Positions 51,406 to 58,077 of a stretch of DNA of 64,000 nucleotides are shown here, one piece after another. The stretch spans positions 1 to 64,000 of the forward strand of contig DATDWP010000009.1 in NCBI GenBank assembly GCA_035289625.1, in the 5' to 3' direction. The position numbers and the translations under genes are program-made. Origin of the DNA: UBA10205 sp035289625 (GTDB lineage: Archaea; Iainarchaeota; Iainarchaeia; Iainarchaeales; Iainarchaeaceae). The first letter of the stretch is position 1. Every line of letters begins with the position of its first letter. Below the pieces are notes generated by a model. It ran no database searches, was not told the origin of the DNA, and saw only the letters and a program-made list of their open reading frames with translations.

Positions 51406-52371
51406 ATGGCAAAAATTGCAGTGATAGCACTATTTCTTGCAGCCATTGTGGTTCTTGGCGGCTGCCTAGAGCAATCAGAGCCAAAAATCGAAACATGCAC
51501 GCTTAATGGCTGTTCAATTGGCGGCATAAACAATTCGGCCCATGATTCAAATAATATTGCAAATGCAAAGCCAGAAGACAAAAATATCGCAATTGAAAAA
51601 AGCCGTGGCGAGATTTTGCTCGAAAAAGTGGCGCCAAGCAAAGGAATCATATTGCCTGTGAAATGGGGCGATGTTTTGGCAAAAGCTGCTCAAGCGGGCG
51701 CAATAGACATGAACAAGTATAAAACCTCGCTTGCCCGTAGCGGGGCAAAACTCAGGCCAGAGCACGAAGAACTCATTTTGGATGGAAGCGATGAGAACAT
51801 TTCATTCGCCCCAGATAACGCCTACTTTAACCTCAACATGCTCTGGGCTCTTGGCCTTGTCAATAAAAACCCAATCCTCACAAAAGGCAAGATTTCAGAA
51901 TACGGGGACAAAAAAGCATACTTTGCCTCAACAGGCGGCTGGACCCTTGGCAAAAAAACCGGCGGCGAACTGCTCGGGAGCGCAAAAATAATCAATCTGA
52001 CGCCACAACAGCAAAAAATAGTTGAAGAAGTTTCAGCCAACACTTACAGGCCATGCTGCAGCAACCCAACCGGATTTCCGGACTGCAACCACGCAATGGC
52101 AGCACTCGCCCTCGCAGAACTCATGGCCTCGCAAGGGGCTACAAAGGGGCAGATATATGATGCGCTCCTGGTCGCAAACTCATATTGGTTCACAAGAACA
52201 TACGTAAACATTGCAGAATACCTGGCTGAGAATAGAAAGGATTTTAGCAAGGTTGACTCAAAAGAACTCTTAGGAGAAAAGTACTCAAGCCAAAGTGGCT
52301 ATCGCAAAATTGCAAATTCATTGAAAAACATTCCAGAAATGCAATTGGGAGGGAGCACATGCGCAAACTGA
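51406..52371 (+). CDS. Lipoprotein with Cys-rich block
   Basis: 321 residues from ATG 51406. N-terminal lipobox AAIVVLGGC-LEQ (cleavage before Cys19) fits a lipoprotein anchor. It has TCTLNGCS, then a YRPCCSNPTGFPDCNHAMAALALAELMA block (written here as PCCSNPTGFPDC and NHAMAALALAEL), similar in layout to the Cys block of the 50214 protein. It ends MQLGGSTCAN. Its start lies 19 bases after the previous stop. It may be the outer binding component. Confidence 0.7.
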   Translation: MAKIAVIALFLAAIVVLGGCLEQSEPKIETCTLNGCSIGGINNSAHDSNNIANAKPEDKNIAIEKSRGEILLEKVAPSKGIILPVKWGDVLAKAAQAGAIDMNKYKTSLARSGAKLRPEHEELILDGSDENISFAPDNAYFNLNMLWALGLVNKNPILTKGKISEYGDKKAYFASTGGWTLGKKTGGELLGSAKIINLTPQQQKIVEEVSANTYRPCCSNPTGFPDCNHAMAALALAELMASQGATKGQIYDALLVANSYWFTRTYVNIAEYLAENRKDFSKVDSKELLGEKYSSQSGYRKIANSLKNIPEMQLGGSTCAN

Positions 52372-52661
52372 AACATCAAAAAACAATGCCGGGTTTTAGT
52401 GAATGGCGGGGCAGGAAAAATGTCACCAGCAAAGTAACTGTAATTTTCATTGCACTTTTCTTAGTCGCAATAGTCGTATTTTTAGTGACAATGCTAAGCC
52501 TCACGCACGGATTAATGGAATACCGCACAACAGGCACTTCCGGATACGTGGGCTTTTTTGTTAATTACCATGTTGCATTAATGATCATCCTGGTGGCTGC
52601 AGCAATAATTTTTGGCGCAGCAATTTACTATAGTTTAAAAGAAAATAATCCCAAAATTTGA
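52359..52661 (+). CDS. Two-helix membrane protein (100 residues), last gene of plus-strand operon
   Basis: ATG 52359 overlaps the lipoprotein gene by 13 bases. Basic N terminus and two membrane helices (VIFIALFLVAIVVFLVTML; VALMIILVAAAIIFGAAIYY). The C terminus is SLKENNPKI. No family is recognised. Its overlap and direction argue that it is part of the operon. Confidence 0.6.
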   Translation: MRKLKHQKTMPGFSEWRGRKNVTSKVTVIFIALFLVAIVVFLVTMLSLTHGLMEYRTTGTSGYVGFFVNYHVALMIILVAAAIIFGAAIYYSLKENNPKI

Positions 52662-52689
52662 AAGGTGTCCAAGCACACAAACCTGAAAA

Positions 52690-52854
52690 GTGCAATTCAT
52701 TGTAAATGGGTCTGAAAGCACCCAGTATGAGAGTTATGTCATTAGGGATGGATTCATAATAGAAATGCGTGCAACGAACTCAGAAGCTAGTGATATAGAA
52801 TTAATTAACAGGGTTATGAAACAAATAATCCCAACTAATACAAAAGGCCAATGA
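52690..52854 (+). CDS. Possible remnant or small ORF (54 residues)
   Basis: A GTG-initiated frame encodes VQFIVNGSESTQYESYVIRDG then FIIEMRATNSEASDIELINR and ends TKGQ. It has no RBS and begins just after an in-frame TGA. The C-terminal layout resembles the tail of secreted sensor or lipoprotein domains, so it may be a decayed gene 3' end. Low confidence. Confidence 0.3.
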   Translation: MQFIVNGSESTQYESYVIRDGFIIEMRATNSEASDIELINRVMKQIIPTNTKGQ

Positions 52855-52882
52855 ATCTGTAAATTTTTTAAAAAGTAGAAGA

Positions 52883-52898
52883 AAGTGATTAGCAGCGT
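52883..52898 (-). repeat. 5S rRNA 3'-end direct repeat, copy 1
   Basis: Sequence AAGTGATTAGCAGCGT; identical to copy 2 (53936-53951) and differing at one base from the real 5S gene end region (55999-56014). Confidence 0.7.
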
Positions 52899-52988
52899 TC
52901 GGCGGTAAATCATTCCTATAAACGACTAAAAATGTAGATTTTCTTGGCTTTTGATGCTTAATAGGAACCATTTCTTGCCTTTTATGTA

Positions 52989-52996
52989 GGATAAAA
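52989..52996. repeat. Left target-site duplication GGATAAAA
   Basis: Eight bases immediately before the left terminal inverted repeat; exactly repeated at 53158-53165. Confidence 0.7.
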
Positions 52997-53157
52997 GTAA
53001 CTGCTAACAGGTTTTGGTAAAGTGTTGTTATAATACCCCCAATTGTCAAAATAAGGCATTTAAAAATCGTATTTTTTATACTACATTTTATAAAATTGTC
53101 TATAATCCCTCAAATCGTCATAACAAAGCAGGTAAAAAATTTTCTGTTAGCAGTTAC
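52997..53157. mobile_element. MITE-like element with 14-base terminal inverted repeats
   Basis: GTAACTGCTAACAG (52997-53010) and its exact reverse complement CTGTTAGCAGTTAC (53144-53157) bound a 161-base segment without coding capacity. The same 8 bases GGATAAAA abut both ends. This is the classic form of a non-autonomous transposon. The 8-base duplication is compatible with families such as IS6 or IS1595, but no transposase is in the window, so the parent cannot be named. Confidence 0.75.
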
Positions 53158-53165
53158 GGATAAAA
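53158..53165. repeat. Right target-site duplication GGATAAAA
   Basis: Directly follows the right inverted repeat and repeats the left flank. Confidence 0.7.
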
Positions 53166-53209
53166 ACAAGGTTTAAATATTCCATTTCTCATATTTATCT
53201 TATTGCATC

Positions 53210-53235
53210 CCCGGGATTGCTTCGGCAAACCCGGG
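53210..53235 (+). promoter_or_regulatory. UUCG-capped hairpin in the leader of the NYN gene
   Basis: CCCGGG, TTGC, loop TTCG, GCAA and CCCGGG pair with one internal A-A mismatch. It ends 9 bases before ATG 53245 and is followed by a T-rich run. The TATA box gtttaaatat (53171-53180) places transcription start near 53205, so the hairpin is in the leader. Confidence 0.6.
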
Positions 53236-53244
53236 CTTATTTTT

Positions 53245-53868
53245 ATGTCTAATAAAAGAGCAACTTTGTTTATTGATGGCTCAAACTTCTATCATGCATT
53301 GAAACAGAGCAAGTTTTTGGACGTTTTCTCTTTCAAAGATTTCTTTGAAGAATTGTCCAAGAGTTTTCAGATAACAAAAGTCTACTATTATGATGCACTG
53401 AAAAATAGCCAGCTTGAATCTGGGCAATATTCCAAACAACAGCATTTTCATCGAAAACTCGAAAAGGAAATTCCATTGCTTGTTGTGCGCTCACGAAAAT
53501 TGAAATATCTGCTTGTAAATGATAAGGTTGAAAAAGCAAAAGCCGAAGCCAAGTTTTGCGCTGATTGCAAACCCAAAATTGGAAAATTTCTCTCTAAGGC
53601 TGGTTTGATAAAAATGACTAAAGAAAAAGGCATTGACATAATGCTTGTGACAGACATGATTAAGGGGGCTTTTCAGGAGAATTATGAAACTGCTTTACTT
53701 GCAACAGGAGATGCAGACTTTGTACCTGCTGTTGAACTAGTCCAAAATCTCAAAAAAGAAGTCATAAACATTCATTTCTATGCAGGCAGCTCATCAGAAC
53801 TCAGGGTGAAATGCAACTCGCATAAACTTATTGTAGTTGATATGAAAGGAAAATGTTCTTTCAAGTAA
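53245..53868 (+). CDS. NYN/LabA (DUF88) PIN-like nuclease
   Basis: 207 residues from ATG 53245. TLFIDGSNFYHAL near the N terminus holds the first acidic residue. KGIDIMLVTDMIKGAF and ALLATGDADFVPAVELV give the other catalytic aspartates of NYN nucleases. These RNases act on structured RNA. Between the domains, CADCKPKIGKFL has a CxxC. It lies between 5S-end repeats 1 and 2 and carries a hairpin leader, so it looks like cargo of an integrated module. An earlier in-frame start at 53203 precedes the hairpin and is rejected. Confidence 0.8.
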   Translation: MSNKRATLFIDGSNFYHALKQSKFLDVFSFKDFFEELSKSFQITKVYYYDALKNSQLESGQYSKQQHFHRKLEKEIPLLVVRSRKLKYLLVNDKVEKAKAEAKFCADCKPKIGKFLSKAGLIKMTKEKGIDIMLVTDMIKGAFQENYETALLATGDADFVPAVELVQNLKKEVINIHFYAGSSSELRVKCNSHKLIVVDMKGKCSFK

Positions 53869-53935
53869 ATAGAAAAAATCAAAAATTATGTGATAATCGC
53901 CAATTTGAAGGTGATTAACATGACCAGAAGAAATT

Positions 53936-53951
53936 AAGTGATTAGCAGCGT
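53936..53951 (-). repeat. 5S rRNA 3'-end direct repeat, copy 2
   Basis: AAGTGATTAGCAGCGT, identical to copy 1. It lies in a 184-base gap between the NYN and Fic genes. Confidence 0.7.
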
Positions 53952-54052
53952 AAACTTGAATTTTGGTGCTATTTAGTAGTGAATTTCCACTTTTTCTCTA
54001 TTTTTAGTGCCAAATAGCACTATTTTTATAGTTTTTGGCGGCAAGTTTTAAC

Positions 54053-55276
54053 ATGGTTTCAAAGTACGATTTGCTTTCTTCGGTTTTCCTAAATGAAGGC
54101 ATGGCTGCATCCGAATTGCTCAAAAAACTGGGCAAAACGCCCTATGAATACGACGCATTTTATAAGCGGCTCAAACAGCTTGAAGAGGAAGGATTTCTCA
54201 AAGTTGAAGAAAAAAGGTACTTCCTGCAAAAAACTGAAAAATCAGTCAAGCTTTTGCGGGTACTTGATTTCTGCGTGAGAAATGCGATTAATTACAACGA
54301 ACTTTTTTTGGTCAAAACTGTTGAGTTCATCAAGATGGGATTGGAAAAAAACCATGCCAATGGGGAACACTTCAACAGCAAAACAATCGCGAGAATTTCA
54401 AGCTTTCTCTCAAAACACGGCTTTCTTATAATAGATTCCCGCAAACCATTTTCCGGAACACTCGTATATTCGGATTTCCTGAAGAATGTCGTTGAATTGT
54501 CCGGAGGAGAAGCCCAAATAAACCGCAAAAATATATTTGAAGATGTAGATGAAGAAAAACTGAATATCAAAATGGATTCCGAATTTGCAAAATTCAGGAA
54601 GTCACCAAGGCACACCAGCGTCGATGACGAAATATTGTTTATCCACCGCAGCCTCTCGCTTGAAGGCAATACAATGACCTTATCCGAAACCGCGAGGCTC
54701 ATAAAGCAAAACATCCCTCCAAAAAACAGGACTTTCCAGGAAATGCAGGAAACAATAGATTACAAGAAGGCGCTTGATATGCTAATCAAGGGCAAAAGCC
54801 ACCTCGATCTGCAGAAAATCCTTGAGTTCCATGCAAAGGCGATGAACTGGATTGAAGCAGGTGCCGGAGAGCTGAGAGCACAAAATGTTCTGATAAAAGG
54901 CAACCCGGAATTCAAGACTGCAGATTGGAAAGATTTGCCAAGGAGGCTTGAGGATTTGTTTGAATATTACAGGCAAAATATCCGGAAGAAAATGAAGCCG
55001 CATGAAATTGTGGATTTTGCGGCATATCTGCATAGTGAATTCCAAAGGATACATCCATTCATAGATGGCAACTCAAGGACATCGCGCGCGATATTTGCCC
55101 ATACACTGATGCAAAAAGGCTTCCTGCTCATAACATTTCCCGCCGGATTTGTACAGCAATACATGGAACTGACCAAGCTTTCCAAAAGCAGGAATGATGG
55201 GCATTTTAAGATTTTCATGAAACAGCTGGTTCTGCATTCATTAAAGAACACGAACCAGAAAATGAGATATGCATGA
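54053..55276 (+). CDS. Fic-domain protein with N-terminal winged helix
   Basis: 407 residues from ATG 54053, preceded by a TATA element (ctatttttatag, 54020-54031). The first ~75 residues form a winged helix. The inhibitory helix motif RSLSLEGN (S-x3-E-G, near residues 197-205) precedes the Fic core and the catalytic loop HPFIDGNSRTSR near residue 334, in which the consensus GNGR is GNSR. Fic enzymes add AMP or other phosphates to proteins. The intramolecular inhibitory motif suggests class II self-regulation. A small ORF overlaps its end. Confidence 0.85.
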   Translation: MVSKYDLLSSVFLNEGMAASELLKKLGKTPYEYDAFYKRLKQLEEEGFLKVEEKRYFLQKTEKSVKLLRVLDFCVRNAINYNELFLVKTVEFIKMGLEKNHANGEHFNSKTIARISSFLSKHGFLIIDSRKPFSGTLVYSDFLKNVVELSGGEAQINRKNIFEDVDEEKLNIKMDSEFAKFRKSPRHTSVDDEILFIHRSLSLEGNTMTLSETARLIKQNIPPKNRTFQEMQETIDYKKALDMLIKGKSHLDLQKILEFHAKAMNWIEAGAGELRAQNVLIKGNPEFKTADWKDLPRRLEDLFEYYRQNIRKKMKPHEIVDFAAYLHSEFQRIHPFIDGNSRTSRAIFAHTLMQKGFLLITFPAGFVQQYMELTKLSKSRNDGHFKIFMKQLVLHSLKNTNQKMRYA

Positions 55277-55551
55277 ACGTGGTAACGCTTAGCCAGAGGC
55301 GCGATGACAAAAAGTTCGCCCTGCTGATGAAACTGATTGTGCTTGAAAATTTGAAGATGGCGAGCAGGAAACTGGAGTTTGAGTATAATACTCTAAAGCG
55401 GGATATTTTTGCGCCAGTTAGCTCTTTTAGATTTAGAAACATATGGCGAAATTACTCTTCTTCGCCCAACTTGAAATTTAAGAAATGTCGGACTAGATTT
55501 TTTGCCGATAAGATCTCCTTTCAAAGAGACCACTGCAAATGGATAATTTGA
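55273..55551 (+). CDS. ORF coupled to Fic, C-terminal part probably chimeric
   Basis: ATG 55273 overlaps the Fic stop as ATGA. The first ~45 residues (MNVVTLSQRRDDKKFALLMK... EYNTLKRDIFAPV) look like a helical coding protein. From ~55410 the frame runs antisense to the 55393-55860 gene and becomes Ser/Arg-rich without pattern. The original gene was probably truncated by the arrival of the minus-strand gene. It could encode an antitoxin-like Fic partner, but no homologue is recognised. Confidence 0.4.
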   Translation: MNVVTLSQRRDDKKFALLMKLIVLENLKMASRKLEFEYNTLKRDIFAPVSSFRFRNIWRNYSSSPNLKFKKCRTRFFADKISFQRDHCKWII

Positions 55552-55860
55552 GAATAATTGCTTTAAACGGGGATCTTGCCGTGCTTTTTTAAGTTCTGAA
55601 TGAAGATTCAGTGATTCTTTATTAAACGCCTTAGTATGGCCTAAGTGGGCACCTGAAAGAATGACAGCCGTAGAAAAGGCAGCTACTCCCGCCATTGGGT
55701 GTAAATGAGCAATTGCATGTTGAGCAGCTACAGCTCCTGGAATTCCGAATGAACTCACAGCTACTGTTGAACCAACCCTATAACGTTTTCTGTGCGCCAA
55801 AATTTTGTCTACGGCATATTTAACATTTGGCGGAAGTTCATTGTAAGTAATTTTTCCCAT
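55393..55860 (-). CDS. Hypothetical protein with two hydrophobic segments
   Basis: 155 residues. MGKITYNELPPNVKYAVDKIL, then a hydrophobic glycine/alanine/histidine-rich middle (VSSFGIPGAVAAQHAIAHLHPMAGVAAF) here referenced as FGIPGAVAAQHAIAHL and PMAGVAAFSTAVILSG, then a basic tail. It overlaps the 3' portion of the Fic-coupled ORF on the other strand. Lies between 5S repeat 2 and the 5S gene. No family is recognised. Confidence 0.5.
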   Translation of the reverse strand: MGKITYNELPPNVKYAVDKILAHRKRYRVGSTVAVSSFGIPGAVAAQHAIAHLHPMAGVAAFSTAVILSGAHLGHTKAFNKESLNLHSELKKARQDPRLKQLFSNYPFAVVSLKGDLIGKKSSPTFLKFQVGRRRVISPYVSKSKRANWRKNIPL

Positions 55861-55998
55861 TTTAAGAAATAGTGAAGAGTTAAATAAAAATGTTACCTAG
55901 TTTTGAAAAATCCAAAAATTTCAATTTTTGAAAACTGCCCCTCGTAAAACAAGGGAAAAGCAGGAAAAGAGTTGCGATTAACGCAACTTGAATTAAAG

Positions 55999-56014
55999 AA
56001 ATGATTAGCAGCGT
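55999..56014 (-). repeat. 5S rRNA 3'-end direct repeat, copy 3 (true gene end)
   Basis: AAATGATTAGCAGCGT; 15 of 16 bases match copies 1 and 2. The core 56003-56014 is the 3' end of the 5S gene itself. Confidence 0.7.
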
Positions 56015-56120
56015 ATAAGCTGCTCCGGTCTAGAGACCAGTGCAAACCACATCGCAGGCAGGCTTAACTTCCGGGTTCGGAATGAGACCGGGTGTTTCCC
56101 TACCGCTATGACCGCTAATC
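56003..56120 (-). rRNA. rrf: 5S ribosomal RNA
   Basis: About 118 bases on the minus strand. The helix I arms are GATTAGC at the 5' end and GCTAATC at the 3' end. Central segments GAACCCGGAAGTTAAGCC and GGGAAACACCCGG are typical of 5S rRNA loops, with a GGTGTGG-like GATGTGG before helix IV. No 16S or 23S lies nearby, so the 5S gene is unlinked, as is common in some archaea. A TATA box (cctttaaaaa, 56143-56152) is 25 bases upstream. Confidence 0.9.
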
Positions 56121-56142
56121 AACATATTCCCCTATTGGAAGG

Positions 56143-56152
56143 TTTTTAAAGG
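56143..56152 (-). promoter_or_regulatory. TATA box of 5S rRNA
   Basis: CCTTTAAAAA on the minus strand, centred ~27 bases before the 5S 5' end. Confidence 0.55.
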
Positions 56153-56161
56153 TTGCTACAA

Positions 56162-56458
56162 TTAAGGCTTTAGCCTTTTCACCTGTTTACGCAAGGTTTC
56201 AGGTCTAGGGTATTTGTTTGAGACGTGAAAGTACGTCTGGTTTCCTGTTGTGCGATTATTCATTATACCAATCAATCTAAATCCTTTCAATTCCTTATTT
56301 TTTGTTTCAATTATTTTTGGATAAGAAAATGCCCACGGGTCTGTAGTTGTCAGGTGAATGTCGTGTTCTCTCCAAAACCTTCTTGAACTATGAATCCTGT
56401 CAACTGAAGTGCTTTTGTGTACAATTCGTTTAGTTCCAGGTTTACCAGGGGGAGCCAT
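56162..56458 (-). CDS. Hypothetical basic protein (98 residues)
   Basis: Starts at ATG 56458, 3 bases after the TBP stop, and ends in front of the 5S promoter. Residues are basic throughout (SRRFWREHDIHLT; RPETLRKQVKRLKP). No family is recognised. Direct linkage to TBP could mean co-transcription, but nothing in the sequence shows a function. Confidence 0.5.
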   Translation of the reverse strand: MAPPGKPGTKRIVHKSTSVDRIHSSRRFWREHDIHLTTTDPWAFSYPKIIETKNKELKGFRLIGIMNNRTTGNQTYFHVSNKYPRPETLRKQVKRLKP

Positions 56459-56461
56459 TTA

Positions 56462-57052
56462 TTACATCTCTTCTGCTGCGACCTTCTTCTTTGCTCCCTT
56501 CTTGCTTTTTTCAGGGGCATTGATGTCGCGGATCATTTTTGCTGCCTTGCGAAGACCTTTCTTTAGAAGCTCTTCATTTTTTGCGCCGGCGCAAATTAGT
56601 TTTCCGTTCTTGAACAAAAGCAATGTGAGCTTTGGATCATGGATCCTTAAAATTGCACCAGGGAACTGCTCCGGTTCGTACTCTACGTTATCCGATTCCA
56701 TTGCTGTCTTGAAAAGATCAAGGTTCATTTTAAGATTTGCAGTTGTCACAAGGTTTACAACAGTGTACTCGGCATTCTTTTGCACCTTCACACTCTTTTG
56801 TATCTCATGGATCATTTTGGATGCTTTGTATATTGCAAGAGGTATCTGGCTCTCGCTACTAGCACCTGAGCAAATGACTTTACCGTTCTTGAAAAGGAGC
56901 ATTGAAACTTTCGGCTCTTTTAATTTTAATATCGCGCCCGGAAACTGTTCAGGTTCGTACTCTACACTTGGAATTGTTATTGCAAGGTTGTACAAATCTA
57001 TTGTGGTGTTCAAATTAGCTGAAGCCACGATATTTACAATTGTATATTGCAT
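56462..57052 (-). CDS. tbp: TATA-binding protein
   Basis: 196 residues. Two imperfect repeats, each with EYEPEQFPGAIL and LLFKNGK[VL]ICSGA-type strands (residues ~30-65 and ~125-160), form the TBP saddle. An extra basic/acidic tail (KSKKGAKKKVAAEEM) follows. It binds TATA boxes to recruit TFB and RNA polymerase. The ATG 57052 has a gggggg element upstream. A tandem array of TATA-like boxes precedes it. Confidence 0.95.
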   Translation of the reverse strand: MQYTIVNIVASANLNTTIDLYNLAITIPSVEYEPEQFPGAILKLKEPKVSMLLFKNGKVICSGASSESQIPLAIYKASKMIHEIQKSVKVQKNAEYTVVNLVTTANLKMNLDLFKTAMESDNVEYEPEQFPGAILRIHDPKLTLLLFKNGKLICAGAKNEELLKKGLRKAAKMIRDINAPEKSKKGAKKKVAAEEM

Positions 57053-57083
57053 TGAATCAAAACCCCCCGACCAACTATTCTTT

Positions 57084-57094
57084 CTTATATAAAC
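57084..57094 (-). promoter_or_regulatory. Main TATA box of tbp
   Basis: GTTTATATAAG on the minus strand, about 30-40 bases before ATG 57052. Three further TTTAAAAAG 9-mers (plus-strand 57097-57105, 57107-57115, 57119-57127) lie upstream at 10- and 12-base steps. Confidence 0.5.
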
Positions 57095-57133
57095 CCTTTA
57101 AAAAGCTTTAAAAAGGTATTTAAAAAGGTGGAT

Positions 57134-57180
57134 TTGTTTAGAAACTCCGTTTTTGGGGTTTGTGTTTAGAAACTAGACGG
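57134..57180. repeat. Imperfect flanking repeat, left copy
   Basis: TTGTTTAGAAACTCCGTT followed by a degenerate second unit (TGTGTTTAGAAACTAGACGG). The first 18 bases match the right copy (57946-57963) at 17 positions. Confidence 0.5.
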
Positions 57181-57307
57181 TAATCGCTATTTTGCTCATT
57201 TTAGGGTTTTCTGTTGAGAAAGTCGCTTTTAGGCCAAATTCATAATAGGCTTTGATTAGGTGAATTATTCTTTAAATAATCCCGTATCTAATTAATTGGC
57301 GAGTTAA

Positions 57308-57808
57308 GTGTTTTTTGAGATTGATGTTAGTGGAGAGGATATACTGAATGAAAATTATACTGTTGTTGTAGCAGAACCCGGCAAAAATACACTTATGTTA
57401 GGTTATAAATTTGATGAGAAAACACTTAGAATTTTAACTGCGCGGTGGGGGCAAGGGAAATATACATATGCAAAATCTCCTAAAGGAAAGGCTGATATGC
57501 GAGTAAGATTGTATTGCATTGTAATTTATTACATTTTCAAAAGGCTAAAAGATAAAATTGAAAGTTCAAATATTAAATTGAGACTTTGTAAAGATTTTAG
57601 TGGAAGAGAATCTAACATTAAAGAAAGTCTAAAATATTTGTTAAGTAGTTTGAAGTACTCTGTCGCCTCAATGGATTTTGCTAAACTTTCAAAACATTCA
57701 TTGGCAGATAAGTATGCTTATCTTCTTAGAAAGGACACTGAAAATAAGTTTAAAGGTCTTTTAATCCACATTGAAATTGATGAATTCGAAAAATTTCTAA
57801 AATATTAA
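57308..57808 (+). CDS. AT-rich orphan gene (166 residues)
   Basis: GTG 57308 is ~25 bases after a TATA box (tttaaataat, 57272-57281), so leaderless. The product MFFEIDVSGEDILNENYTVV... is Lys-rich (KRLKDKIESSNIKLRL) with no recognised family. It differs in base composition from nearby genes and lies between imperfect repeats, so it is probably foreign. Function unknown. Confidence 0.55.
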   Translation: MFFEIDVSGEDILNENYTVVVAEPGKNTLMLGYKFDEKTLRILTARWGQGKYTYAKSPKGKADMRVRLYCIVIYYIFKRLKDKIESSNIKLRLCKDFSGRESNIKESLKYLLSSLKYSVASMDFAKLSKHSLADKYAYLLRKDTENKFKGLLIHIEIDEFEKFLKY

Positions 57809-57811
57809 AAG

Positions 57812-57896
57812 TGGTGTATTGAGGAACTAACGTTGCACTACCCTAGTTCGCCCTATAGGACTAAAACCTATCGAACTCCCTAGCGACAATACACCA
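57812..57896. repeat. 85-base two-tier inverted repeat
   Basis: Outer arms TGGTGTATTG (57812-57821) and CAATACACCA (57887-57896) pair perfectly. Inside, AGTTCG (57845-57850) pairs with CGAACT (57872-57877), and ATAGG (57855-57859) with CCTAT (57867-57871) across a 7-base loop. It could fold as a structured RNA or DNA element. Not a tRNA: the D-arm and T-loop consensus are absent on both strands. Confidence 0.55.
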
Positions 57897-57945
57897 ATGT
57901 ATCTATGTGCACATCAGATATTAAAAATTATCTAATAAAATGGGG

Positions 57946-57991
57946 TTGTTTATAAACTCCGTTATCGTAGTTTTTGTATAAAACACCGTTT
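57946..57991. repeat. Imperfect flanking repeat, right copy
   Basis: TTGTTTATAAACTCCGTT followed after ~8 bases by a degenerate unit (TTTGTATAAAACACCG), echoing the left copy. Confidence 0.5.
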
Positions 57992-58077
57992 TCGGAGGAT
58001 TTTCCCCCGGAAGGCCGCTGGTTTTCTCGCCTTTTGCCCCTGATTATGTTTAAATCAATTTTGCGATCTACTCTAAT

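Larger units (their letters stand above)
52662..53244. other. Gene-poor stretch holding a 5S-like repeat and a MITE
   Basis: No convincing full-length gene occurs here apart from the fragment at 52690-52854. It contains one copy of the 5S rRNA 3'-end repeat (52883-52898), the MITE-like element (52997-53157), and the TATA box and hairpin leader of the NYN gene (53171-53235). Confidence 0.6.

Noticed and set aside
53203..53244. N-terminal extension of the NYN protein
   Set aside because: Would translate the hairpin and starts at the expected transcript start; ATG 53245 fits the family start.
57812..57896. Possible tRNA (acceptor-like stem ending ACCA, 7-base loop with UUA)
   Set aside because: No D-arm or T-loop consensus on either strand and stems do not fit tRNA spacing; annotated as an inverted repeat.
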